Origin: Turritopsis dohrnii
Taxonomy: Eukaryota > Cnidaria > Hydrozoa > Anthoathecata > Oceaniidae
Assembly (NCBI GenBank): GCA_027922465.2
Contig: BQMF02000334.1
Coordinates: 124,001 to 188,000 of the forward strand
DNA: 64,000 nt
Direction: 5' to 3'
Numbering within the stretch: the first letter of the stretch is position 1; the number at the start of each line of letters is the position of its first letter. Shown here one piece after another: positions 45,916 through 56,081 of this stretch. The notes beneath the pieces are model-generated. The model was not told where the DNA came from. It saw only the letters and a program-made list of their open reading frames with translations, and did no database searches. The translations under genes were made by a program, and so were the position numbers.

Positions 45916-47505
45916 TCTCATTTTAATATGCCATCCAGTGTTCTCTGGTAGTTGCGACGAGCTAGAGGACTTTGATAACACAACATAAAATTTATTTAAA
46001 AAGGAATAACGCTATATAGCTATTATAACTGTTTTTAACAAAATCCTTTAGAGTGTCACATCAAGTCTTTTCTTTGTGAAGTGGTTATAGAAGCACTTCG
46101 AACCTTCGAACAATTTATGAATGAAGGACTTATAGCTGAGTTTCCAAGTGAGGCACTGTGTGTAAACATTTGTATTTCTATGGTTCGAAGAAATTGCTGT
46201 ATGTTTCAACATTAGTCATTTGCGATAGTGTGTACTACGTTCGCAGGTAATTGAATGTTCTCACTGCACTTCCAAATTCCTCAAATATTACTTTTAGCAC
46301 ACAGTAGCAGTCCCAATCTACTATCACGCAGTTTGTTTTTTTATTTATAGTCGAAACAGGGTATAAACCTCCAATTAACCATTCTATAAACTCGTCTATA
46401 GAACGAGAGAGAAATTGTTTAAAATCATTTGTAATTAAATCAGTGATTATTTACTCCATTAATCAGCAAATTTTTGTTTTGATTAATGATAAAAGCGGTA
46501 TTATTCTTTAATTGCTTTTTCTACCATTTCCCCTCGATATTGTTTCTTATTTGTAAATTGTCTAATTGCCGAAACAGAATCGTTTTTTTTAAAAAATTAC
46601 TTTTCAATAAAAAAACGGTTCAGTTTTTTTTTTTTTTATCTCTATTGTGATAATGTTGTTTACTAAAACCTGAGGATTTGCGTAAGAAACAGCATCGATA
46701 GTATTAGCAATACGTATAGTAAGAAACATAAGATCTATTTACGAAATGACGGAGATATGGTTTTTTTATTGAGTTTTCAGTTTAGATAACAGGTACATAA
46801 TGTTCTTGTTTGAATGAAAATCTACTTTCAATAAACAGAGAACAAAAGGAGATAGCAAAAGGGAGATAAGAAGAAATAAAAAGAAGGAAAAAAAATAAGG
46901 AGAGAAGAAATGTGGAAAATGACAAAAGAAATGAAGAAGAAATTAAAGAAGTTGAGAGAGCATATGGAGGAAGGAAAATAATGTAGTCTAGTATTTGTAA
47001 CCCTTAGGGAAAGCACTATTGAATATTTAACACCTATAGAAAAACAACTGAAGATACATTTGTTGTTAAATGGAATTGATTTTTTATTTTCTTCAGAAGA
47101 ATCAGATAAAAACATGAAGAATTATGCATTTAAGTATAGATTGCAAAAGTATGACATTGTTAATCTTTACTCTTGAATCCTGATGACTTAAGAATTGCCT
47201 TATATGCAGATGAAACTTTTGATTTATTTTAATTCCATTTACTTGACTGGATTTGAATGAGCAGTTAATTTTTGCCTCTTTATTCCAATTTATTTTTGAA
47301 TCAACTGAAAAGGAAAACTTTGTCGTGACAACGAAGTTAAAGGATAATGCCGATTAAGTCCGGCTGCACCGGAAATTCTGCAAGGGTCCTAATTCTTAAT
47401 AGCGTGGTGATTTTTGCGATCATTGTGTATTGTGCGTGTTAACCGCTAATGGCACCATCAAATTTGTAATAAATTTCTCGTTTGGCTCAAGTGTGATATT
47501 TTTGT
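45916..47505. other. Intergenic region upstream of the GPCR
   Basis: Mostly AT-rich with T runs. A purine-rich strip lies at 46835-46985. A + strand reading near 46911-47175 is open except for one stop (TPIEKQLKIHLLLNGIDF...), but I find no start, splice partner or family. It may be a coding fossil. No 5' exon for the GPCR could be fixed. Confidence 0.4.
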
Positions 47506-47565
47506 TTGTTGTTTATAGAGAATGAAACAAATCACCTACATGTTCCTGTTGACGAAAACACTAAA

Positions 47566-48516
47566 ATGAAGGTTCAATTTTTCAAGCCGTTTCTGGTCGA
47601 TATTCTAATATTGTTTCTGTGCCTATTTGGTATTGCCGGAAACATCGTATCATGCTTGATATGGAAACGAATATTGGCCACAATGCAGGGAGCAAGTTCA
47701 TCTAGTATACGCTATCTCCTAGCGGTGACGGTGTTTGATTCCTTGGTTCTATTCGTAACCGTATTTGTGGAATTTCTACCTTCAGTTTTTCCTAGCATTA
47801 TGGAAGATAAAACTTACATTCTATTTTTTGTGTTCGTTGGTCATCCTCTGCATTATTATGTCGTCTTCTGCAGCATATTTGTTATTACTGTGCTTTCACT
47901 TGACCGGGTTAAAATTGTGTTGAATCCATTTTCCTGGTGGAATCTCGCTTCGATCGGGTTCCGTTGGAGTATGGTCATAGTGATCGGGGTATCATTAATA
48001 TTGAATATACCGTCGTTCTTTGAATTCGAGTTGCAAGAGCGAAACGGCACATATTCACTGGATAAAATCAATTTTGGCGACAATAAAGTCTTACGTGACG
48101 TTGTATTTTATTCGCATTGCCTGTTTGGAGTTGTCGTGCCTTGGTCGACAACCTTTATCTGCAACGTCATACTAGCAGTCAAACTTTACCGAACACGGTG
48201 TTTCCAAGGAAACAACGAGACGTACAGTAGACAGCGGCAGATATCTTTGACCTTAGTGCTGGTATCACTGACAAGTTTGGTTTTACTTGGCTTTCAGTGT
48301 ATCAGTCGTTGTATCACTATGTTCATCTCCATAATGAATTCCTCCTGGAAGACATACATCTCAACTGCGGAATATGGCGGTCTTGCAATTGTATTAAATT
48401 CAGCCGTTAATGTCATCATCTTCAGTTATTCAGGAAAACGATTTCGAAGGGAGCTCGTGCGACTGTTCAGGAATAAAATTGCACCTGAACCTTCTCCTGT
48501 TAAACATAAAAAATGA
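47566..48516 (+). CDS. Rhodopsin-family G-protein-coupled receptor, peptide-receptor-like
   Basis: A seven-helix receptor of 316 residues if translation starts at ATG 47566. The frame is open upstream and a TTTATAG acceptor sits at 47517-47518, so an upstream exon adding ENETNHLHVPVDENTK (with an N-glycosylation site) is possible. TM1 has GIAGNIVS. TM2 carries LLAVTVFDSL (the Asp of TM2). TM3 ends in SLDRVKIVLNP, a DRV form of DRY. TM4 is near IVIGVSLILNIPSF. TM5 has the helix ending ICNVILAVKLYRTR. TM6 is VLVSLTSLVLLGF. TM7 ends NSAVNVIIFSYSGKRFRREL, an NPxxY-position variant with the basic helix-8 start. The TM7/helix-8 pattern recalls invertebrate FMRFamide-type peptide receptors. The ligand cannot be read from sequence. 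An AATAAA follows at 48911. Confidence 0.88.
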   Translation: MKVQFFKPFLVDILILFLCLFGIAGNIVSCLIWKRILATMQGASSSSIRYLLAVTVFDSLVLFVTVFVEFLPSVFPSIMEDKTYILFFVFVGHPLHYYVVFCSIFVITVLSLDRVKIVLNPFSWWNLASIGFRWSMVIVIGVSLILNIPSFFEFELQERNGTYSLDKINFGDNKVLRDVVFYSHCLFGVVVPWSTTFICNVILAVKLYRTRCFQGNNETYSRQRQISLTLVLVSLTSLVLLGFQCISRCITMFISIMNSSWKTYISTAEYGGLAIVLNSAVNVIIFSYSGKRFRRELVRLFRNKIAPEPSPVKHKK

Positions 48517-48910
48517 TCTTCAAACTTACAAGCAGAAATGGAAAGATATTTACAAATGAAGTGCTTTTCAGGTGTTGCAAGATTTATGGCCTTAACGATG
48601 AAGGAACATTGTTACACTGGCAAGGACAGACTTCATTAAAACTATGAACTATATTCAAACAGTGTCAGACTTCATCGTAATATTCTCATATCAGTTTACT
48701 CTGTTGTTAGATTCACGGAAGCTGAACGGATGTTTTAAGTGCAAATATGACTTTCTACTGAATATCTGAACAGATATTCGCAACATTGGCGTATTTCGAC
48801 GGAGTTGTTTTAAAAAAATTGATAGATGAAAGTGTAACAGACTTTTATTTCATGGTATTCTATTTCATTGTATTAGGAAAAAAAACCAAGTTTGTAATGA
48901 AAATGGATAT

Positions 48911-48916
48911 AATAAA
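48911..48916 (+). promoter_or_regulatory. Poly(A) signal AATAAA after the GPCR
   Basis: Canonical hexamer 395 bp past the GPCR stop on the same strand, with no closer hexamer noticed. It likely marks the mRNA 3' end. Confidence 0.5.
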
Positions 48917-48929
48917 GATGTTTTAGGGA

Positions 48930-50318
48930 AGTGAGGCTTCCCTGTGTGTTTACCACGTGATTGTATATATCCCTCTACTCAATATGTTTCCACATGACTC
49001 TAGGGGCCTTTTGTTTATTCACTTGGATAAGTGTCCAGTTCATCCATCGTCTCTGAATTTCATTTGTTTATGCTATGTGGATGTGCATCCAAGATTAACT
49101 GGATTCATCCTGGAAGAGTCAGAGCGAGACTTCTCTTATCCAATTCATCTGCCAATTTGTTTTTACTCATCCAACTCGTCCAAATCTATCATTTTTTACT
49201 CATCCATCGCACATCCAAATCTATCATTTTGTAATACTGTTAAAATATAGGTCAAACATGTCATCCAGGTGTGTTTGCTTTTGCATAGATGAAACAGGCT
49301 GAGATTGTTGAGTCGGATAGGCAAAAAACAAATAAATAGATAAATAAATCCTTTAGTTTTCAATTCGTTTGTTTGACAAATTGAAACGAAAATTGTTTAA
49401 TTACATCAATAGTGGTCAGGACTTGGCCTGTCGGGGCCATGGTGCAATCATTTTCATTATTGTGGCATTATTGCATCACACGTGCAAATTTTATCTCGGT
49501 AGATGATTTTTCTCTGAAATGCAACAATTGAATCGCATCACATTTCTCTGACTCACATCCCTCTTATTGTGGAAACATAAATCAGGGCTTATGTTAGCCG
49601 GGATTTCTCTCGGCGAATAAAATTCTTGCCGTTAAGTGACGTCATACCGAAGTAAATATGTCGTCAGCGATAGACAAAAACATGATAAGAAATTCCTCCT
49701 TTTTAAAAAGAATTCCATTGATATGGTTGTTTCAACAAAAATGAACCACATGCTATTTGTGCGTGTCATCGATTTCATTGATAAAGATTCATGTTATGTA
49801 TCCATTTCATGCAAAACTCGATTACGAGAGTGCAGGAACTAATTTCTAGATCACGACGTGAGCGAGAAATACAAGGACTGACAAGAAAATTGCAAGGTCA
49901 CTGTGTCTTCACTTCAATAAATTTGCCGGGGGAAGAATCATATTCTTGCTACTCGCCTGATGTTTTTTTTTCTTGATCGTTATCAACTTTATAGCGGAAA
50001 TGGAATTCCTCATCATTGTTTGTGCACAGTTTCCTTTGTACATGCATATTCATAAATTGAATGAAATCGTTAAGAAGATCAAGCCCTCTTTCAATCAACC
50101 TAGTGGACGAAATATATGCAAGGTCAAAGGCTGATCTACACGACATAATTTTTTGGTTTTTTCTGGGAATCTTAAATATATTATTTGTTGTATGAGAATT
50201 TGTTTTCTGAAAAGATACATGAATCACGTGTTAAGTTACATAAGGAATATAATTTTAAAATGCTTCCTTTAAGCAGCAAATTAAATTCATCCAATCACAT
50301 AAAGCAAACGTATTTCCC
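48930..50318. other. Intergenic region, nothing recognised
   Basis: Short ORFs near 48957-49250 and 49636-49976 overlap one another, start without context and show no family. CATCCA words recur at 49038-49215 without a fixed period. Confidence 0.4.
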
Positions 50319-50326
50319 GCCATAAA

Positions 50327-51042
50327 CATGGAGGTATAAAACAGAAGGAGAACGAACTCAAAATCTGCTATTGTACTATCCGTGATGCGCTGCATTGTTT
50401 AAGTCCTCAGTGTGTAATAACATATAATTGCTATCATCTTGCATAATTTTTATAATTTTGGCGTTCTTGCGTGAAAATTTCGTTCATATCAATTCTCCAA
50501 TGTGATTAAAGATCGTTAGGGTAAAGTTCTTATCATGCATAATCTGTAGGAATTGGGAGAATTATGCAAAAACGTCACAAATATGCAACGAAAACATTGC
50601 AACTTTAGGTCTATATATCTCGTGATCCCCTCAAGCAGTTTCGCCGAGCTTCAGTTTTTGAAGAGAGAATAATCCTAAGCTTTTGCACGTACCGCGGCAC
50701 TATCGAGGCGCATTTAAGTCAGAAGATATGTAGATTGGAACTTATACATGAATTACGCGATATCTTCAACTCTGTATAAAAACATAGATTTTCATTTGTT
50801 TCTCAAGGAAGCTTTAGGTTTAATAATCTGCTTGTCACTATGCAGCAAATTGATCCGTTGTTATAATGGATGATATTTGGTTTTTAAATTGTCGTTAATT
50901 TTTAAAAAAGTATTCGTTTCACCGACAACCAGCCGAAAGCGCATCACGGATGACATCAAAGTGATACCGCAATGAATAGAATAGTCATTATCTGAATAAT
51001 AGAAAAATAAGAGTTCGTTCTCCTTCTGTTTTATACTTCCAT
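50327..51042. mobile_element. MITE, CATGGA-ended family, copy 2 (716 bp)
   Basis: CATGGAGGTATAAAACAGAA at the left mirrors the right end (TTCTGTTTTATACTTCCAT). Inner arms such as ATCCGTGATGCGCT and AGCGCATCACGGAT also pair. GCCATAAA flanks both sides (50319-50326, 51043-51050). Ends and target-duplication length match 7635-8158. No ORF. Confidence 0.85.
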
Positions 51043-52036
51043 GCCATAAACATGAGTCATCATTGTTTACGTATTCTCTATGTAAAAACTTGCAATTAAC
51101 AGAACGATACCGTGATGAGCGATGGCGTCGAAATCTATGATCATTAATTGAAATTCAACTCATTATGTTTTAAAACGAAGACGTTATTATCGTATTTCCT
51201 CCACTATGTTACATAACTTTCCACAACTTGTCGGTCAATGAAATCATCAATATCATTACTTGAAATACGGTCTGAAGTGACCGTTGCCTGGCAACAGAAA
51301 CTCAGCCATTTTCGTTTACTGTGTAGATAGAGAAGAAAATGTTTATTGTAGAATGAGAGACGAGTGACAATAAACCCGATGACGCAACTGGTCCCCGCGA
51401 CCTCTGTGTAAACTTATGATATGCATGCATATCTTTTGAGGAGTCACTACCTATATTTTCTCTAGTAAATACCGCCTTCTAATGAACACCCCTTTTGATA
51501 AACGCCCTATCTAGAAAGCTCACAGAATTTGGATACGATTGACTGATTGATTAATTTATTATCTACTTAAAGTTTCCGTATTTGCAAGTGCTAATATAAG
51601 AAAGATACCTATGTATTAAGATACCTATGTAAACAGAATAGTAAATTATTCGATTTTATTGAAAGTATGTTTCAGAGTAATCAATGAATACCAGAGCAAG
51701 ATTTGTTAAAATAAGATTATCTTTCAACCATACCCATATACAAACAAACCAAAAACTTAAAAAGGAGTACATGACTTCGAATTTCATGCTATCATGCACT
51801 TGCCAAACGTACAATGAGATTCATTGTACATTCACTCATTCATTGTTCATGAGCTGATATAAGTCGTATAAAAGATAGTAATAATATCAAAAATATTATA
51901 ATAAATTGAGAAGTCATAAAAAAGGAAGTTCTTGAAAGTGCGACACATTTTACAAGGACAAGTTTCAAGAATTGACTTTTGATTTGAAAAAAGTAAGGGT
52001 TGTTGCTGTTTTAACATCATCGGGAAGTAAAGATTA

Positions 52037-52547
52037 CACTCTTTTTTTTATAAGAATTACATAATTCGAGCTAAGCCTTGTGATTCTTAAAAATTCATAA
52101 TAAACGAGCCTCAAATATTCTAGAGTGTGATTCTTAATTTTCTAACTTGAATTTTTTCATATTTCTTTAAAAAATGGCGTTATAAGTCGTTAAAACTGTC
52201 CGGAACGTGCGAATTCTTAAAAAGTAAAAATGACGGCAGGGGAAATGGATAAGAGACACAACATTCTGAAAGTAATAACATTCGATTCAGAGATCAACAT
52301 TCGAATTCAAAAAACATTCATATTGGAATTTGAATGCCGCACGATTTGTGGCTATGGAGTGACGTCTAATTTTACAGTTTAAATGGATTAGAAAGGCATC
52401 TAAAATATAGGAAAACATACACACAAAACCTCTTTTTGAAATGTTGAAATCTATATTCTGAGCCTGAGCATGATTCTTAAATTATTCTTAATTTTTGGGC
52501 AATCTGAGCCTAATGATTCTTAAAGGATTCTTATAAAAAAAAGAGTG
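52037..52547. mobile_element. 511-bp MITE with TA duplication (mariner-like)
   Basis: CACTCTTTTTTTTATAAGAA at the left is mirrored by TTCTTATAAAAAAAAGAGTG at the right, with TA at both borders. GATTCTTAA words recur inside. No ORF. Confidence 0.78.
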
Positions 52548-52566
52548 TAACGAGTGTAAAGATTAG

Positions 52567-52815
52567 TCTATGGTGTGTGTTAGTTTATATGAAATTGATC
52601 CTCCTCTATGGTGTGTGTTAGTTTATATGAAATTGATCCTCCTCTATGGTGTGTGTTAGTTTATATGAAATTGATCCTCCTCTATGGTGTGTGTTAGTTT
52701 ATATGAAATTGATCCTCCTCTGTGGTGTGTGTTAGTTTATATGGAATTGATCCTTCTCTATGGTGCGTGTTAGTCTATATGAAATCGATGCTCCTCTTTG
52801 ATGCTTGTTAGTTTA
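52567..52815 (+). repeat. 38-bp tandem repeat, about 6.5 copies
   Basis: A unit starting TCTATGGTGTGTGTTAGTTT repeats every 38 bp, with divergence rising to the right. About two more units lie at 53283-53370. Confidence 0.95.
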
Positions 52816-53556
52816 TTATCTACCAACGAAAAGAGGTTCATTGTTATAATGAAAAGATCGGTTTATTTTACGACAAAGGAGAAAAATCTCCTTAATTTCA
52901 TGATTTATATGATTGATATGATGAAATGTAGCTTGATGAATGGATGGGGGGAGGGGGACCCCTTGTTTTCTTTACTATTGAGTGTGTCGCCTATGTTGAG
53001 TTTCTTGCAACAAAATACTGCGTGCTCTCGTCGGAAGCCATGTTGTTATGATTATGAAAGCAAACTTGTTTTGACATGTCAGCAAAAATAAACGAATATC
53101 ATTGGATTTAAACAAAATTTTTGTATAAATGCGACATGAAAAATTTGTTGCTGCAACATTTTTATGGGTGAAATTTGTTGCAGCAACAAACAAATATACT
53201 ATGGGGACACGAGCAACAAATGTCTTGCGATTGCAACAAAACAGATTTTTGTGTTGCCCGTGACCCCGAAGCTTAAAGATTAGTGTTAGTTTGTATGAAA
53301 TTGATCCTCCTCTATGGTGCGTGTTAGTTTATATGAAATTGATCCTCCTCTATGGTGTGTGTTAGTTTATTATCTGCTAACGAAAAGAGGTTCATTGTTA
53401 TAATGAAAAGATCGGTTTATTTTACGACAAAAGAGAAAAATCTCCTTAATTTCATATTCCAACATCAAAGAAATGATTTATATGATTGATATGATGAAAT
53501 GTAGCTTGATGAATGGATGGGGGGAGGGGGACCCCTTGTTTTCTTTACTATTGAGA
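52802..53556 (+). repeat. Local direct duplication of about 180 bp
   Basis: The segment 52802-52983 (GTTAGTTTATTATCTACCAA to CTTTACTATTGAG) recurs at 53365-53556 with few changes and a 20-bp difference. Both copies are preceded by units of the 38-bp tandem repeat, so array and flank were copied together. The spacer holds TTGTTGCTGCAACA-type inverted words at 53137-53260. Confidence 0.85.
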
Positions 53557-54378
53557 AAACTTACACCTTTTGTTGAGGTCATCTATAAGAAACTAATCAT
53601 TAGTTCATGTCATTTTACTCAAAAATTGTACTTTGTAATAAACGCCGTGGCGTTATTTATTGGCTATGCGATAGTGTGGCGGATGTAACTTGCGGTCAAT
53701 TTTTCTTTTAAAGAATTTTTTGAAATACAAATTAAATGACAATGTTTATGAAGGAGGCTGAAATTGTCTAGGTAGTTATGGAAATTCAAAAAATGCTTTT
53801 AAGAACACAATTACCGTTGTTATAAATAAACTGGCCACCCTTAAAGAAATAAGAGCAATCAGCTGCCACAGATACAATGAATGTACGTGACTGTTAAAAC
53901 ATCATGACGGCCTTTCTGTGGTATCCTATAAGCTTTTTTATTATAAAAAATTTGTTAAATCGAGCTTCGGCCAATAAATAAGAACAGAGTTGCTGTGCCA
54001 CACTTTGTAATAACTTTCGAGCATAATCATATTTTAATCTTAACCAGCGGTCAAGGCGGCGTCGCTCTGCACTCATATTCAGTTGTCACCCAAAAAGTTC
54101 ATGAAAATTAAAATTAAGAAATTGGCAAAGGTGATGCAACATAAGAATGCATAGGAAGAAATGTCTATGACGAACCGCTTCAAAATTTTATTGCCGTCTA
54201 CCTCGTCTCCCCAAAATTTTTTCGTCATCCCATCGCCAATATCGCGGGCCCCAAAAAACGCAGACCAAAGCTTTGCGTTCGATTTGGGTCTCAATGCATT
54301 AGCTTAACCACACTGACGTCGCGCACAAAAAGAGGAATAATTTATGTGTGATTTCTCTCACAGCTCACTTCTGCTTCA

Positions 54379-55160
54379 CCAACAAATGTAGTAACTCTGA
54401 CAAATGTTGTAAACGCCTTGAATATTGAAATAAGGCCAAACACATGAAGGTCTTCGCCAGTTAACTTTTCAAGGGCTATCAGGTGGTCACATAATAAGAC
54501 CAAAAATCGCGCATGTGCAGAATAAAATCCGCTAATATGAGCTAAATGAGCCATATTTGGAAAAAACGCATCAAGGTCTTTACCAAGTAACGTTTCAAGG
54601 GCTATCAAGTGGCCAACCTAAAAAAAAACAACTCAAAATCGCGCATGCGCAGAAAAAACTCCGGCTACACTCAGATAAAACGTTTAAAGGTTTTCAACAT
54701 TATGATGTTCTTGGTGCTATCAAGTGGTTATAAAGTAGAACTCTAAACTGCGTATGCGCAGTTTTGTGGTAAAATTCGTGCATGCATGCATACATATATT
54801 TTCAGCACTGCTAACAAAACATAAGATGCTATTTGCCTAATTATGGCTCATTTGCATATTTCTACTACGCATGCGCGACTTTGAGTTTCATTTTATGGCT
54901 ACTTGACAGCCCTTAAAAAGCTAATTGATGAATACGTTCATGTTTTCGCCTGATTATGACCCATTTTGCTTGTATTGACAGTCTCTTACTACGCATGTGC
55001 GAATTCCAGGCTTATTACGCAGCCACCTGATAGCACTGGAAAAGTTGCTTGGTGAAGACCTTCATGTGTTTGGCCTAATTATGGCTCATTTCAACAATCA
55101 AGGCGTTTACTACATTTGACGTAGGTTTACTACATTTGTCGGAGTTATTACATTTGTTGG
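54379..55160. mobile_element. 782-bp modular foldback element
   Basis: CCAACAAATGTAGTAACTC at the left mirrors the right end (GAGTTATTACATTTGTTGG). Inside, roughly 110-bp modules containing CCAAACACATGAAGGTC and GGGCTATCAGGTGG occur about three times in forward and three times in reverse orientation. The whole can fold as one hairpin. A diverged copy is at 16800-17245. Confidence 0.85.
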
Positions 55161-55165
55161 AGACA

Positions 55166-56080
55166 CACAGACAGAGAATCGGGTATTAATATTATATACT
55201 CCTTACTAGTTAACCCAAAAGTTAAATGAACAGTTCTTAAAAACCCATTTAACTGCTTAATCGGCTGTTTTAAAGTAACCTTGTTCGTTGAGCTTTTCTC
55301 GCTTTTATACAGCGACACCTCCGCCCCCATATTTTTCAAAAGTGAAAACACTTCCTGGGAACGAAGTTGGTTTAAACGCCATTTTGATTACACATGGCTT
55401 TCTTTTTTTAAAATTTCTGAAGTATGGGGATGTAAAAGCTGAAGTAATTACAAGGTGTGGTAGATGTTATTACAAAGTGTGGCAGCTTAACGTTAGTACA
55501 AAGTGTGGCAGGTATTACAAAGTGTGGCAAGAGTTACAAAGTGTGACACAACAAGAGTAAGAATTCATCGGGAAATTCAGATCCGATTGACTTTTCTCGT
55601 GAAATAACGATACATTTTTTTTTATATATAAGAAACCTTATTTTTGGCTCTGAGCCTGCTGTTTCAGCCTCTAGTTCCTTAACGAGTTCTTTGTTTTCTA
55701 GTCGCTTTCTTTCTTCATGTAAACATATATTCCTACTGTTTTGCACACTTTGCCATATGCGCAAGCATCTTTACTTTTTTGTTTTTATTACTTCATATTT
55801 GTTTCTTATTTTTTAAAAAAGAATCTTTATTGTTTCTTAATTTCTTTTTCTTGTATTTCAGCCTGACCAGTTAATTAATTTTCAAGCTTTTCCAGCCTCA
55901 AGCTCCTTATTAAGATGTTTCTTTAAAAAATACGTGTAACTTAGAATGTGAATTCTCTCTGACAAGTTGTAAATAATGCTTTTTCACTGACATTCACTCA
56001 CCTTTTTAGAACAGATTTATAAAAACAAAAAAATACAAAAAACATACAAAAACCTACTATTTATCTATTCGTTTCTGTCA
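55166..56080. other. Non-coding, short TTACAAAGTGTGGCA repeats
   Basis: TACAAAGTGTGGCA-type words recur at 55470-55550 with irregular spacing, and once in reverse near 53994-54010. Otherwise AT-rich with no supported gene. Confidence 0.45.
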
Positions 56081-56081
56081 G

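Noticed and set aside
46828..47115. 95-codon minus-strand ORF rich in Phe and Ser
   Set aside because: It is the complement of a purine-rich strip; low-complexity composition explains it.
52798..53091. 97-codon + strand ORF
   Set aside because: It starts in the 38-bp tandem array with a non-ATG codon. Part of it recurs at 53473-53688 within a duplicated non-coding segment.
54079..54294. Minus-strand 71-codon ORF with a hydrophobic end
   Set aside because: It begins with TTG, has no splice partner, and its flanks are repeat-like. No family recognised.
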